From Apricaphanius iberus (Eukaryota; Chordata; Actinopteri; Cyprinodontiformes; Aphaniidae), in contig JAPXFQ010002912.1 of assembly GCA_028564705.1 (NCBI GenBank), positions 496,001-560,000 on the forward strand: DNA of 64,000 bases. Reading direction: 5' to 3'. A model generated the notes under the pieces. It ran no database searches. It had not been told where the DNA came from and was given only the letters and a program-made list of their open reading frames with translations. The position numbers were made by a program, and so were the translations under genes. Shown in pieces: positions 54,360 to 64,000 of the stretch (within the stretch, counting starts at the first letter, position 1; the number at the start of each line of letters is the position of its first letter).

Positions 54360-54660
54360 GATAAATTGCTTGACATAACGTAACGGTTTATATCTGAATA
54401 AACCACAGAAACTTCTGACACAATGTCTTTTGGTCCGATGAGAAACACACAGAACTATTAAGCACGGTGGTGGAGGGCTGATGATCTGGGCTGGTTTTGC
54501 AGCCTATGTTTACCAAAGTATTACATTTTAAAATGTGAGAGCCGAAGGTTTGAGCAGAGTCAACATATCAGCAGAAAAGAAAAAGAATGAAGGTGCAACG
54601 ACGGCGTGGTCAAGGTCCAGATCTCGCCCTTAATGTAATACTCATTGTGTAACAAGGAGA
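54360..54660 (+). mobile_element. Tc1-like transposase remnant
   Basis: gtcttttggtccgatgagaa, then cggtggtggagggctgatga and tctgggctggtttt, correspond to the FGSDE and HGGGGLMIWAGF stretch of Tc1 transposases. ggtccagatctcgccctta further on matches the SPDLNP region. Frames are broken. Confidence 0.65.
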
Positions 54661-54959
54661 TTAATTTGGAAAAGAATTAATAACAATTAGGTGTGGTCCG
54701 TAGAAAACACAGCTTCATGTGCTGCTTCAAGACCAAACGAGGACCACTTGTTGCTTGTTTTTGAACACAGAAGGGATGACAAATTGATTTTAGCTTCAAA
54801 CTTTTCATGAAAGCTTTAATTCTCAACACAGCTGCACAGCATTTAAATACAAAAGCAGCTGTGCCAGGAAACGCCTTGTAATTAGACAACAAAAAGGACG
54901 CACCCTCAAAAACATAAAAATAAAGATTGAAAAAAAATGAACTATGCATCATCTCCACA

Positions 54960-57900
54960 CATTTATTGAAATAGAAATTTCTTCATCATGAGCGCTGACA
55001 GAAAGCTTTTCTGAATCTAGGCACAGAAACTCGAAGCACTTCCAAATTTTTACAGCTAAAAGCAAAGAGTCGGTGCAGAAAGGTCCATGCAGCAGAGTAT
55101 ATACGTATAACCGTCTAAAGCTTGAACAGGATAAATTAATCTAACACAAGAGAGAGCAAGGGTCATCACTGAGGAAGACTCTCAGGCACACAGCAATACA
55201 TTAATCCACAAGGAGGAAAATAAAACTCCATAAATCAAAGTTAGATGACAGTTCATTAAATCAAAATCACACAGCTTAACAAAAAACCACATAAAAATGT
55301 ATGTTTAGTTTGAAAACATTTGAAACACCATAAATATGTACACCCATGATCCTTTCCTTGTCCCAAAAAGCTTCTGATTGTTTCATCAGCACAATGCTTT
55401 AAAAAAATCTAAGTGATATTTACTACTGTCATTAAGATTTGTTTTACATATTTGTTTGATTTACAAGTGACCAAAATACATCAACAAAAAATGAAAACTG
55501 TGGTTTGAAGATGCAGACTGGTGGATTTTTTTGACAAAAACTCTAGAAAACAGGAAACACGTCCTCATAAAAACACAACCAGATTATTAAAATGAAAATA
55601 AATGCTTTTTGAGAAAGACCTGCAATTATAAGATGGGTTTAAATGACAACAAAAAACCTTGAGGGTCAAGAATACATTTACATTTTTTCTTAAAATTCCA
55701 ATAAAAACAGAAAAAAATGAATAATCTAGAAAGAAATCAACAAGAGGTTGGAATAATTTCGGCCTCAACTGTATCAACGGCTCCAAAAATAATGTTAACT
55801 ATTTATTTTTTGTAACAAGGCTTCATGGTAATACATTTTAAACTGTTTATTTCCCTTAAATGGAGCCATTTTTTGAGGCCAAACCATGAAAAACTCATCT
55901 GATCGTCCACAAATTTTTTACGATTTTTTTTTATTATTTATTCCCAACTCGTTTTAGTTGTCATTTAGTTTGGATTGGCCGACGTAAAAACCTCTGTCCA
56001 TGTGGGTGCAGCTGTGAGGCTTCTGTGCCGAAACGAAAGCAAACGTATGAGATCTGAAAAAACAAGACGTGTTAGAAAACTCAATTCATTCACTTAAACA
56101 GGCGGCTCCAGGGCCGGCCCTGGTCTTTTAGGGGCCTTGGGGGGGGGCTCTTCCTGCTAACTTAAAATCCCCACTAACAGCATTTCATTGCAGGGGTAAG
56201 AGGGGGCTGGGTTTAATTGGCTATTATTCGTGAAGAAACCGGATTACAAACAAAAGGAAATGGCTGAACTCTTAGCATCAGATCGTAACCATGGTAACGC
56301 CACAGACAAATAATTAAAGGGGCGCTAGCATTAAAAAAGCTCATTTAACTTGTTTAATTTAGGCTCTTTGGAGGGGACGAATGTATTGTACGAAAGCGTC
56401 TCTGTCGTCTCCTATCAGAACTCGTAATATTTTTTATTTCCAAGGAGAAATAGGCGGGTCTGGGCCAAACTCTGATAACGCATCATAGCCAGTAGACACG
56501 CCCACTACAAAGTACACGTCCCCGCCCACTTTAACGTTGGCAATATGTAACTGTTACAACGTAGCTAGTATTATTAATCCTACTGACATAGAACCCTCAG
56601 AGTAAAGCGTCCAATCAGCAGAGCTCTTTTAATATTCATGAGAGGGCGGGGAAAACCCTAATAAAATGTAGGGATTATTTTGGGATGTATTCTGCCATTT
56701 ATCAGAGCTTCTGGGCCACTTTCAGCTTCCAGTTTGCGAAAAGAACCCCAGTAAACTAATATATTCCTCTTGAATCTTGAATGAAAATTCTAAACAGCTG
56801 GAAGACTTAATTGAATCAAATATTTTATCTTCTATTGGCCGTTTCAAGCATTTATCGGAGGTCCCCTGATGGTTTGGAGCTTGGTAGGTCAACTTAAAAC
56901 TGTTCAAAACCCCAACAGCCGGGCACCTTCTGATCATGCCGGTCACACACTGCTGTAAGACGGCTCCATCCTGTTAGGTGCTTCCCCACAGCATCAACCA
57001 GCCTCCACCTACAGCTGTTGGGCACTGGCAGAGAAGACAGGACTTCAAATTATCATTGGAATGCTAATAAAAGCAATATTGCAATTGCCATATCCTGAAT
57101 TCGGCTGTTATGGATCGAAACTCAGCCTGCCGTTAAGAAATTTTCTGGAGTGTCATGATTGAGCCATTTACCTTATTTCAACAATCAAAAGCATAAAACT
57201 CACCAAACCTTTAATAAATCATAAAAATTGGAAAGACAAGAGTGAAAATGATGCTGGAGTGAAGGTCCAGAGCGAGATCTGTGTTGATGCTGCAGCTTGT
57301 TGTTGTTTTCAGGAGAATATCTTAGAGTTGGAGTCCGCTTCCTGGCCTCATCTTTGGGAGCTCTGGGAATTAACTCCATCTTCATGATTCAGCCGAAAAA
57401 CATCACATCCCTTTTGTTTTGCTGAACAAATATCTCTGTTGGCGATTGATCGGACTCGGGTGCAGCAGGATCCACGTACAAAGAAAGATATAAGAAGAAT
57501 ATCCAGACATTTTCTCCTTTAAATCAGTTTATTTTTCCTGCACCTGGTGCGTCGACAGCTGATAAACCCCCCCCCAGCCTGTCCGTCCCACCGTCCGTCC
57601 ACCGCTCAGGTGCGTCTGGTCCGTCCTCCAATCTTTTCAGACAACAGACAAAAACTGAAAGAAAGCCATCTGTCTGAGTCCTGACCTTTGACCTCGCCAA
57701 CTCGGGCACTAGGCCCCTGAGTTTGGTAGCAGTGTGTGTTCAGGTTTGGTCTGTCCCGGCATCCGGAAGGGACTCGCTCCCAGCCTGTGACAGCTTCCTT
57801 TCCCCTCGGATCTCGCCGTCATCACTCCATCTCTCTCTCTCTTTTGCTGGTTCAGGTTCTCTCTGATGCTCGCTCGCCCAGCCCGGGCCCAGACTGCGAT

Positions 57901-59180
57901 CAGCGTCTCCTGGAGGACAGAGCGGGACAGTTACTGTAGACGTGCTGCGATCAAATACGACCCCGGGCTCCCAACATCACGTTTCAACACGGCTCCTACA
58001 GTTTTCTTTAGGTTAAAATCAAGTCTTTTTAAATCCACTTGTATAGAAAATTAATAACCGCTTATGGCTTATTTCACACCTCTACTGAAAAAAATAAATC
58101 CTTGAACTTGTTGTCATTTATTTCTCAGAGAAATGTAGAATGGATAAAGGATGACAACAAGCCGAGCAGATGTGTGAAAAAACAAAATTCTAGCAGGCCA
58201 AAAGACAGTTTGCCTAAAAACCAAAAGTTATTTTTACCATTAGTTACGTCGTTTTTTTACGTTAATCTTTTATGTTGAAAGACGTCTACCTTCTTTGGTA
58301 GGGCTGGGTATCATTTTCAAATTGTAAGAATCGATTATTATATAAGATTAATTTAATAAATAAGCATTACTATTATTTTCGTAAATCACATGAAATCAAA
58401 ATCTTACAGAGAATTAAGAAAAGTAAAATGCAAAACACTTATACTTGGTACAGTATTATAGAGAAAAGTATTTCTAACAGGCTACGCTAGCAGGTACAAT
58501 CTAGCTCTTTTACTCTCATGGGATCACATTCTGCTCTATATTTTTTAGTAAATACCAGAGTGACGGAGGAAATAAAATTTAAAAATCTATCCATTTCTGG
58601 AGATATGGAACCAAATAAGATTGACGTATAAAAAAATGTTTGGTTTGCACCACTACGGACGTATGAATTATTGCACAATTACTTCAAACGTAACTAGCTT
58701 TTGTAAAAAATGTCACGACTCTTCAGCTAATGCAGCAGATCTCCGAAAAATATGAACCCATCGACCCGATCGGGATTGGCCTAGTTTTATCTCTTCGTTG
58801 AGGTTCTCACAATCTGACCTTGGGGTGAAACTGCTCCAGGGAAGACTGGTCGGTCATCTTTAATTGTTTTCCACTTGTAAATAATGTTTCTCGTTGAAGA
58901 CCGACGGAGCAGCTACTTCTCTGAGGTCTTTCCGTCTAGGTTATTGTGCGAAAACACCTGGATGATGCAAGACCTGCAAACTGACTAAACCTGTGCTTAA
59001 ATCGAGGCACTCAGGAAGACGAGCCAATGAATGCGTCTGATCGGCTGCTAATTTCCTTCTTGAATTAAATTAGAAGCACCAAGAGTGTACTTAGTTGTTC
59101 CATTTCAGCTTTGTTCAGTAAATAACAGAGTGGGATCTACACTTAATCCAACACAGATGCAGATTGTTGTTGCTGTTAAA
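54960..59180. other. Spacer between the convergent proser2 and upf2 genes
   Basis: No exon can be supported. Repeat-like stretches are 56330-56640 (ggcgctagcatt, cacgcccactacaaag) and 58295-58790. GC-rich sequence with open frames on both strands at 57520-57940 is described among the rejected items. Confidence 0.45.
58395..58775 (+). repeat. Second copy of the repeat at 20625-21279
   Basis: Shares cagtattatagagaaaagta, ttctaacaggcta, ttagtaaatac, tgaattattgcacaa and cgtaactag in order. It is shorter, lacking the middle of the 20625 copy. Confidence 0.55.
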
Positions 59181-59186
59181 CAGTTT

Positions 59187-59192
59187 TTTATT
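59187..59192 (-). terminator. upf2: Candidate upf2 polyadenylation signal
   Basis: TTTATT on the + strand is AATAAA on the minus strand, about 80 nt after the upf2 stop; an overlapping second match lies at 59192-59197. The short distance is plausible for a compact 3' untranslated region. Confidence 0.5.
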
Positions 59193-59269
59193 TTATTTTA
59201 AAGTTTCTCCTAAACCAAAATGTTAGAATATAAAAAGCTTTCTAAAGTCTCTGGGTGCTAAAAGTCTTA

Positions 59270-59819
59270 TTATTCCACAGCTTGTCCCTGCTGTCTCTGC
59301 TGCTTGGCTTTCCTGTCTCTGTCCCTCTTCCTGCCTCGGACCTCATGCTTTTCAATTCTGGCCCTTTTCTCTCTGCTAAAAGAGACACCGATGAGGCGTT
59401 TTAGAGACAACCGATCCGTAACAGTCTCTTCGTCTTCCGCTTCGGACGCGCGTCTCACCTTCCTCCGGTTTTGAAGATGAGGTCGGCGTTGGGGGCGCCC
59501 TTCGGGTGCTGGTAGCGGGGCCGGCGCTCTCTGTTGGTGTTGGCCGGGGCTGGACGCTGGGCGAAGGACTGCATCATCTCTGAAACGCGCACAGAAACAA
59601 GTTCTAATCAGAGGAATGTGAAGGGGCAGAATGGAAACCTCACAGCTAGGATGTTTCAGGAAAAATTCAGAGCCTACCCTGATAGTCCTCCTGCTCCTGC
59701 CTTTCGTTGATGTCCAGAGTGAGCTTCTTCATCCTCATCCGCTCCTCCTGCTCTGCCTGCTGCTGGTTGAAGTGGTTCGCCGCCAAGTGGGACGACAGGG
59801 GGACGTTCAGGATCTTATA
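59270..59819 (-). CDS. upf2: Regulator of nonsense transcripts 2 (Upf2), last three coding exons, partial
   Basis: Exons in transcript order: 59819-59678, 59579-59459 and 59372-59270, all GT-AG and in phase; 121 residues before TAA. The first two encode KILNVPLSSHLAANHFNQQQ, RMRMKKLTLDINERQEQEDY and RYQHPKGAPNADLIFKTGG, the very conserved UPF2 C-terminus, part of the region that binds the CH domain of UPF1 in nonsense-mediated decay. The last exon adds 33 residues, mostly Lys/Arg/Gln/Glu. As I recall, human UPF2 stops almost directly after KTGGR. If the donor at 59457-59458 is not used, translation ends at once at TGA. The remaining exons, including the MIF4G domains, must lie right of the window. 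Human UPF2 also neighbours PROSER2 tail to tail. Confidence 0.92.
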
Positions 59820-60602
59820 CTGTCAACCAGGAGAACAAACACATCAGGAAGCAGCTCGTTAGCATGTTAGAAGGCCGTCACACAGCCACAGTTTTCAATC
59901 AGAGGCCTCTTCAGATTTTTTTTGAACATGCTTTGTCCTCTGTACTGCATTCTATGAAGCGATCTACAAAAGAAATAGATGCCTGCAATTAAATGAGTAC
60001 TGTTCTGTAACTGCAAGGTCTGTTTGATTACTTTTGGTCAAATACCTTGTGAAAAACCTTTGCGAGAATCATTAAGATGTGTAAATATCCGTTTATGTTT
60101 CATTGCTTCAGTGCAAAAGAAAATGGGAGCGTAGAAAACCTTTTTTTTTTTTGTTCACCTGACCAAAAAAATGTAACACTTTCAAGATGATTATCTCGTT
60201 GGAAAAACGAAACTGCAGCCTTAACCCCCAATAAATGTATAGTTAAACATCCTAATATTAACTGTACAAAGAGTGACTCCAACTAGGGATGCAATGATAA
60301 TGATACCATTTCTTTTTCAGAAAGATAAAACACCATTTCTTGGATCTGAGTACTTGCTGATACAGAGTACCAATGCCGATATTTCTACCACACACAAAAA
60401 AAATGCAATAAAACTGGAAAACAGGTTTTATTAACAAATGATGGTGGATTATATAAAAATATATATATATATATTAAAATGAACGTAAAACAAAAATTTA
60501 AAAAGAAAAACAATTTTTGTGAAATTATTGCAGCGTTCCGACATTTTAAATATTCAAAACATTTTGTAAAATAATTTTTAGCATACAATTCCATATCTAA
60601 AG

Positions 60603-61516
60603 TAGTGGTGGGCAGTATGGCAAAATGTTCATATTACAGTATTTTTTTTTGCAATACAAGACCGTTCCTATCCACATTATCTTATAAGAATAAAGAATAT
60701 AAAAATGTGCTTTAAATAGCCCATTTTACTGTCTTATGGACTGCATCATATTTTTTCCAGACACAGGTGAATGATATGAAAATAATTAAAATGATTATGA
60801 TTCTGGTAGACATTCTTGATGTTCTAAGGCTGAAAGTATATATATTTTTTAAACCTCACGTTGGCGCAAGGAACAAATTGCATCTTCTAATTGCTTTGCA
60901 TGCAGTACAGAAGAACCCTGCTAGGGGGCAGAGTACAGACACAGAACGGATTTTGCCAAAGAAGAATAAAATAAACATGGCGACCGTAGGTGATTATTAG
61001 CTGGTTAATATTCAGATAACAAAAAAGATGGCAGAAGTATCGTAGATGGTATGTAAATCATATTTATTAATATTATTTATATTTATTAATGATTTATTTC
61101 CTACTGGTTTTGCCGCCATTGACCGCGTTTACCTACAGACGGTCAAACAGCGCTCAACACTTCCCCCTACTGGTTACTCTCAATAGCGTTTGTAGAAGGT
61201 ATGACGTTCGGTTCTCGTCTGTAATTTTAAAGCCGATTAACTTTTTAAACTATAGGCGAGGCTCCTCTTTTTGGAATTACTTCATCAAAATTGTGTGCTT
61301 CGCTCCTGCCAGCAGCTGTACTTAGTTAAAAACTTTATTTTCTAAACTGTGATGAAGAGCATGTAGCATTGAAATCTGTCCTGGCTGAAACACTTCCCCT
61401 CATTAAACGTTCCGGAAGTTGTCTGAGATATTCACCGGTATAGGGGTATGTTAAAAATTCATATAACGAAAACAAACACAGGTTTTCGGTATGAACCTAT
61501 ATACTGCCCAGGCCTA
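60603..61516. mobile_element. hAT-like non-autonomous element (914 bp)
   Basis: Terminal inverted repeats TAGTGGTGGGCAGTAT (left) and TAGGCCTGGGCAGTAT (reverse complement of the right). The perfect 8 bp target duplication atctaaag is at 60595-60602 and 61517-61524. An open frame at 60767-61000 has no recognisable domain. Confidence 0.85.
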
Positions 61517-62954
61517 ATCTAAAGCATCGGAAAATCATGGAACTGTAGCTGGAAAGTCTAGATTTTTATTCTTGAATGGCTGCTGATGGGTTTTTCTCTC
61601 TCATTTTGATGATTCAACAGTAAATAACGAATAAAACGTGGATAAAACAAATTTCTAAGGTAAGAATGATTTTTTTCCAGCGCTGTGAGGTAAAACGATT
61701 TCTATATTTGACGTTTCTTGGCTTGTATCGCTCTGAGACAAAGGTTTAGCATTAGCATGGCCGTTAGCTAGATTAGCTATAATCAGGGGAGTCGAGGGTG
61801 TAAACAAACTCAAGTTCTGTCGTGTTGTAGAAATATATGAGGCAAATCATCACAAAGCATTGGGGCTATGAATATATATGTCATATATTATCTAGTTGCT
61901 TTTCAAGCAGGTAAAAAATGTTGCATTGTAGCTCAGGCTCTGTTTAAAGGTGCGGTTTGACAACGTCCATTTTCAAGTGGGCATAAATGCAGCATCTATG
62001 TCTGTAGATCTATGCAGGGTTGGCATTCTAGGTGACTCTAAAAGCATTTGTGCACATTTTACTCCAACCTGTTGCATAACCAGGCGTCCCATCTACACAT
62101 AGGAAGTGATATTGTTTAAATCTACATCTGAGGGGGTAACTTTGGGGGTTCGACTTTAAGGAAGTTGTTAAATTTGGACTTTAGCGTGAGCTTTTTATCG
62201 TTTTTTCTTTGTTCCATGGTGTAAAAACCAGGTTACCAAAACAAATTGATTTCCTCCACAACTAGCAGCCTGTTAGCTTAGCTCAAAGAGTAAAAAGAAA
62301 GAGAAACAGCTAGCCTGATTGAGTTGATAGAAACAAAAATGCATCCAGCTGACGCCAAACCACAGCTTTGACTTCAGATTTTCCACAGCGTGAAAGAGCT
62401 CCTATAATAAAGAGCTGAAGGTGGAGCAGACAAACACAGGCTTCATACAGGAGCGCTAAACTGGGCCGGGGCTGCAGCGGACCGGCTCACACACAGCAGG
62501 CTTGTATCCTCGGCCGTAAGAGCGTCGGAGTGTTTACAGAGGGGGGAACGTCATTTCTCTCACCACAAAGTCGCTCTGTGTTCACGCCGAGCCGATGCGG
62601 CGGCTGACGTTTGAGCAGAGCGTGGTGGAGTGGACTCTGGCAGAGAGACGGACACACCCTGCAGCCCTCAGACCGCGGCTTTAAACCCCGCTTACACACA
62701 TGCTGTAGAGAGCTTTAGCTTCTAATGAATCCATACACCCCTAGCTTCTGTATGCCTCACCTCTAAAGCAGCTTTAATCTTATTTTTACAAGACACACAA
62801 ACCAGGTAATAATGCTGGAACAGATAATCTACCAGTTTACAGTAAATATCAGTCCAGCATCAAGCCCAGATAACCCAGGCCAACATCGCTACATAGAGAT
62901 GAAATGATTACCGCAGAGAATTAGTTCATAAAAAGTGAATCAGACAATCATTTT

Positions 62955-63200
62955 TTGGGGTTCCCCAGGGCTCAACTCTTGGTCCTCTTCTTTTTTTATA
63001 CAAAACAGGGCATTGCCTTCCACTGCCAGATTTACCTGCCTCTAAAACCTGATAATCAGCTTGGCTCTTACTTGCCCCAGTCACTGATTTACAATCCATT
63101 TCAATCTGGTTCCAAAAGCACCATTCTACTAAGACTGACCTACTGAAACTCCTCGATTTGCTAATGGCCTCAGACGCTGGTAAATGTTCTGTATTGGTCC
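62955..63200 (+). mobile_element. Rearranged L2-like LINE scraps
   Basis: gttccccagggctcaactct reads VPQGSTL. QIYLPLKPDN (about 63025-63055) resembles the YADDTQ-LPLKP block. Next come NPFQSGSKST and tggcctcagacgctggtaaatg, which belong upstream of both blocks in a normal L2 reverse transcriptase. The order is therefore not that of an intact element. Confidence 0.55.
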
Positions 63201-63485
63201 AATAGAGCTCCGGATGTCACGTCATTCTCAGAGTGTGACGCTGGCAGGCCATGGTCGTAATCAAAACGAATGGCGCCAGCTGTGATTTTACTCCGAGTTT
63301 ACTTCCGGACGATTATTTTTTATAAAAATACATTTATTTATTTTTACTTTATCTTCATCTTAATGTAATGAGAATTTTTGTGTTGAATTTTTCGTTTTTT
63401 TGTCATGTTAAATGTATTTCACAGAAGAAACTTTTTTTTGAAGTCATTCTGCTGGTATGTAAGAATGTTCATAACAGTAATTTTG

Positions 63486-63513
63486 ATATATATATATATA
63501 TATATATATATAA
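63486..63513 (+). repeat. (ta)n microsatellite
   Basis: About 14 alternating ta/at units, uninterrupted. Confidence 0.9.
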
Positions 63514-63600
63514 GAAAAGAATATATGGCAATAAATATAATTACCCATGCTTCAGATTATATCATAATACAGACCTGAGGCCATATTATCGCCTATGTAT

Positions 63601-64000
63601 TCAGATTTTTTGGTACAGCCCTGTTGGTTCAGTGTACTGAACAAATCCAGCCTTTTTCTACCTGAACAAATCCAGAATCTTTACATTCAGAAAATCAGAG
63701 CGCAGTGCAACGTTTCCTCAGGGCAACTTTAAAAAGTGACACCAAAACAAACGAGTAAGGACTCTCAGCAATCACTAAACTCTGCCGTTTTAGAACATTA
63801 ATAGTTTCTCATGCAGCCACATTAGAAAAACAAAGATGGACCGAACCAGAACTTTGTTCTTTTAGCAGCAGTAAGGTCCATAACACGCTCTTAATGAAGC
63901 ACCTGAAACAATGTCAAGCTGAATGGAAACATTAATGATACTAAAGAGAAAAAGACAACAAAAAAACAGCTGATGCTACCATGGGTACCAGAAGCATCCA
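63601..64000 (-). mobile_element. hAT-like repeat copy C, inverted and cut by the window edge
   Basis: The reverse complement matches the right half of copy A (24829-25955): gaaccaacagggc-gtacc, a tttaaagttg-c block, a catgagaaa-(c)-attaatgtt block and cattcagcttgacat. It has no insertion at the site used in copy B. Confidence 0.6.

Larger units (their letters stand above)
59820..64000 (-). other. upf2 intron, running off the right edge
   Basis: No further Upf2 exon was found, so the intron exceeds 4.1 kb. It contains a hAT-like element (60603-61516), GATACC-rich repeat ends near 60280-60380, rearranged L2-like LINE pieces (62955-63200), a (ta)n run (63486-63513) and hAT-like repeat copy C (63601-64000). 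Confidence 0.55.

Noticed and set aside
57200..57940. Possible exons in GC-rich sequence: a frame after ttgttttcag near 57312, the minus-strand frame 57524-57709, and a frame after ctggttcag near 57855 ending at 57939
   Set aside because: The frames on both strands resemble no protein I know, the phases cannot be joined with neighbouring sequence, and proser2 and upf2 already have convincing ends on both sides. A missed small gene remains possible but unsupported.
62487..62699. Minus-strand frame in CpG-containing sequence as a further upf2 exon
   Set aside because: It does not resemble the Upf2 region expected just before KILNVPLSS, and lacks matching splice sites.

Overview
The window is nuclear DNA from a vertebrate, almost certainly a teleost fish (probably a percomorph). 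The four genes are vertebrate orthologues split by GT-AG introns. The interspersed repeats are typical teleost ones: Tc1/mariner, hAT-like, RTE/Rex3-like and L2-like. Most of the sequence is intron, spacer and decayed transposon; few of the open frames longer than 60 codons are real exons.

Layout. (1) 889-9647, + strand: tmem19, seven coding exons and complete, predicted 335 residues, a DUF92-type membrane protein. Its 5 kb second intron holds an antisense RTE/Rex3-like LINE with a perfect 11 bp target-site duplication. (2) 9648-16865: spacer between convergent genes, holding two nested Tc1/mariner-like elements and one nearly full-length dead Tc1 transposon. (3) 16866-32456, - strand: rab3ip (Rabin8), eleven coding exons, predicted 430 residues. 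CpG-rich sequence and a candidate non-coding first exon lie near 38857-38950. Its introns contain several hAT-like insertions with 8 bp duplications. (4) 39000-41200: spacer with a fold-back element. (5) 42885-48074, + strand: proser2 (SARG/PROSER2 family), three coding exons, predicted 580 residues, with a probable non-coding first exon ending at 41278. Its 3' flank carries an old duplication of about 0.8-1 kb. (6) 59270-59819, - strand: the last three coding exons of upf2, whose 5' exons lie beyond the right edge; 59820-64000 is intron with more repeats.

The genes do not form a pathway: tmem19 is a poorly characterised membrane protein, rab3ip a Rab8 exchange factor, proser2 a poorly understood proline/serine-rich protein, and upf2 a nonsense-mediated decay factor. 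Their order is informative. From memory, human TMEM19 and RAB3IP lie on 12q and PROSER2 and UPF2 on 10p, so the spacer near 39-41 kb joins two blocks that are separate in human.

I found no new biological system. The most useful observations are dated, nested transposon insertions (one with an uninserted relative elsewhere in the window), a splice-dependent upf2 C-terminus, upstream reading frames in two 5' leaders, repeated motifs in proser2, and a duplicated proser2 3' flank. All exon boundaries and repeat ends were read by eye; protein family assignments rest on remembered family sequences, not on a search.
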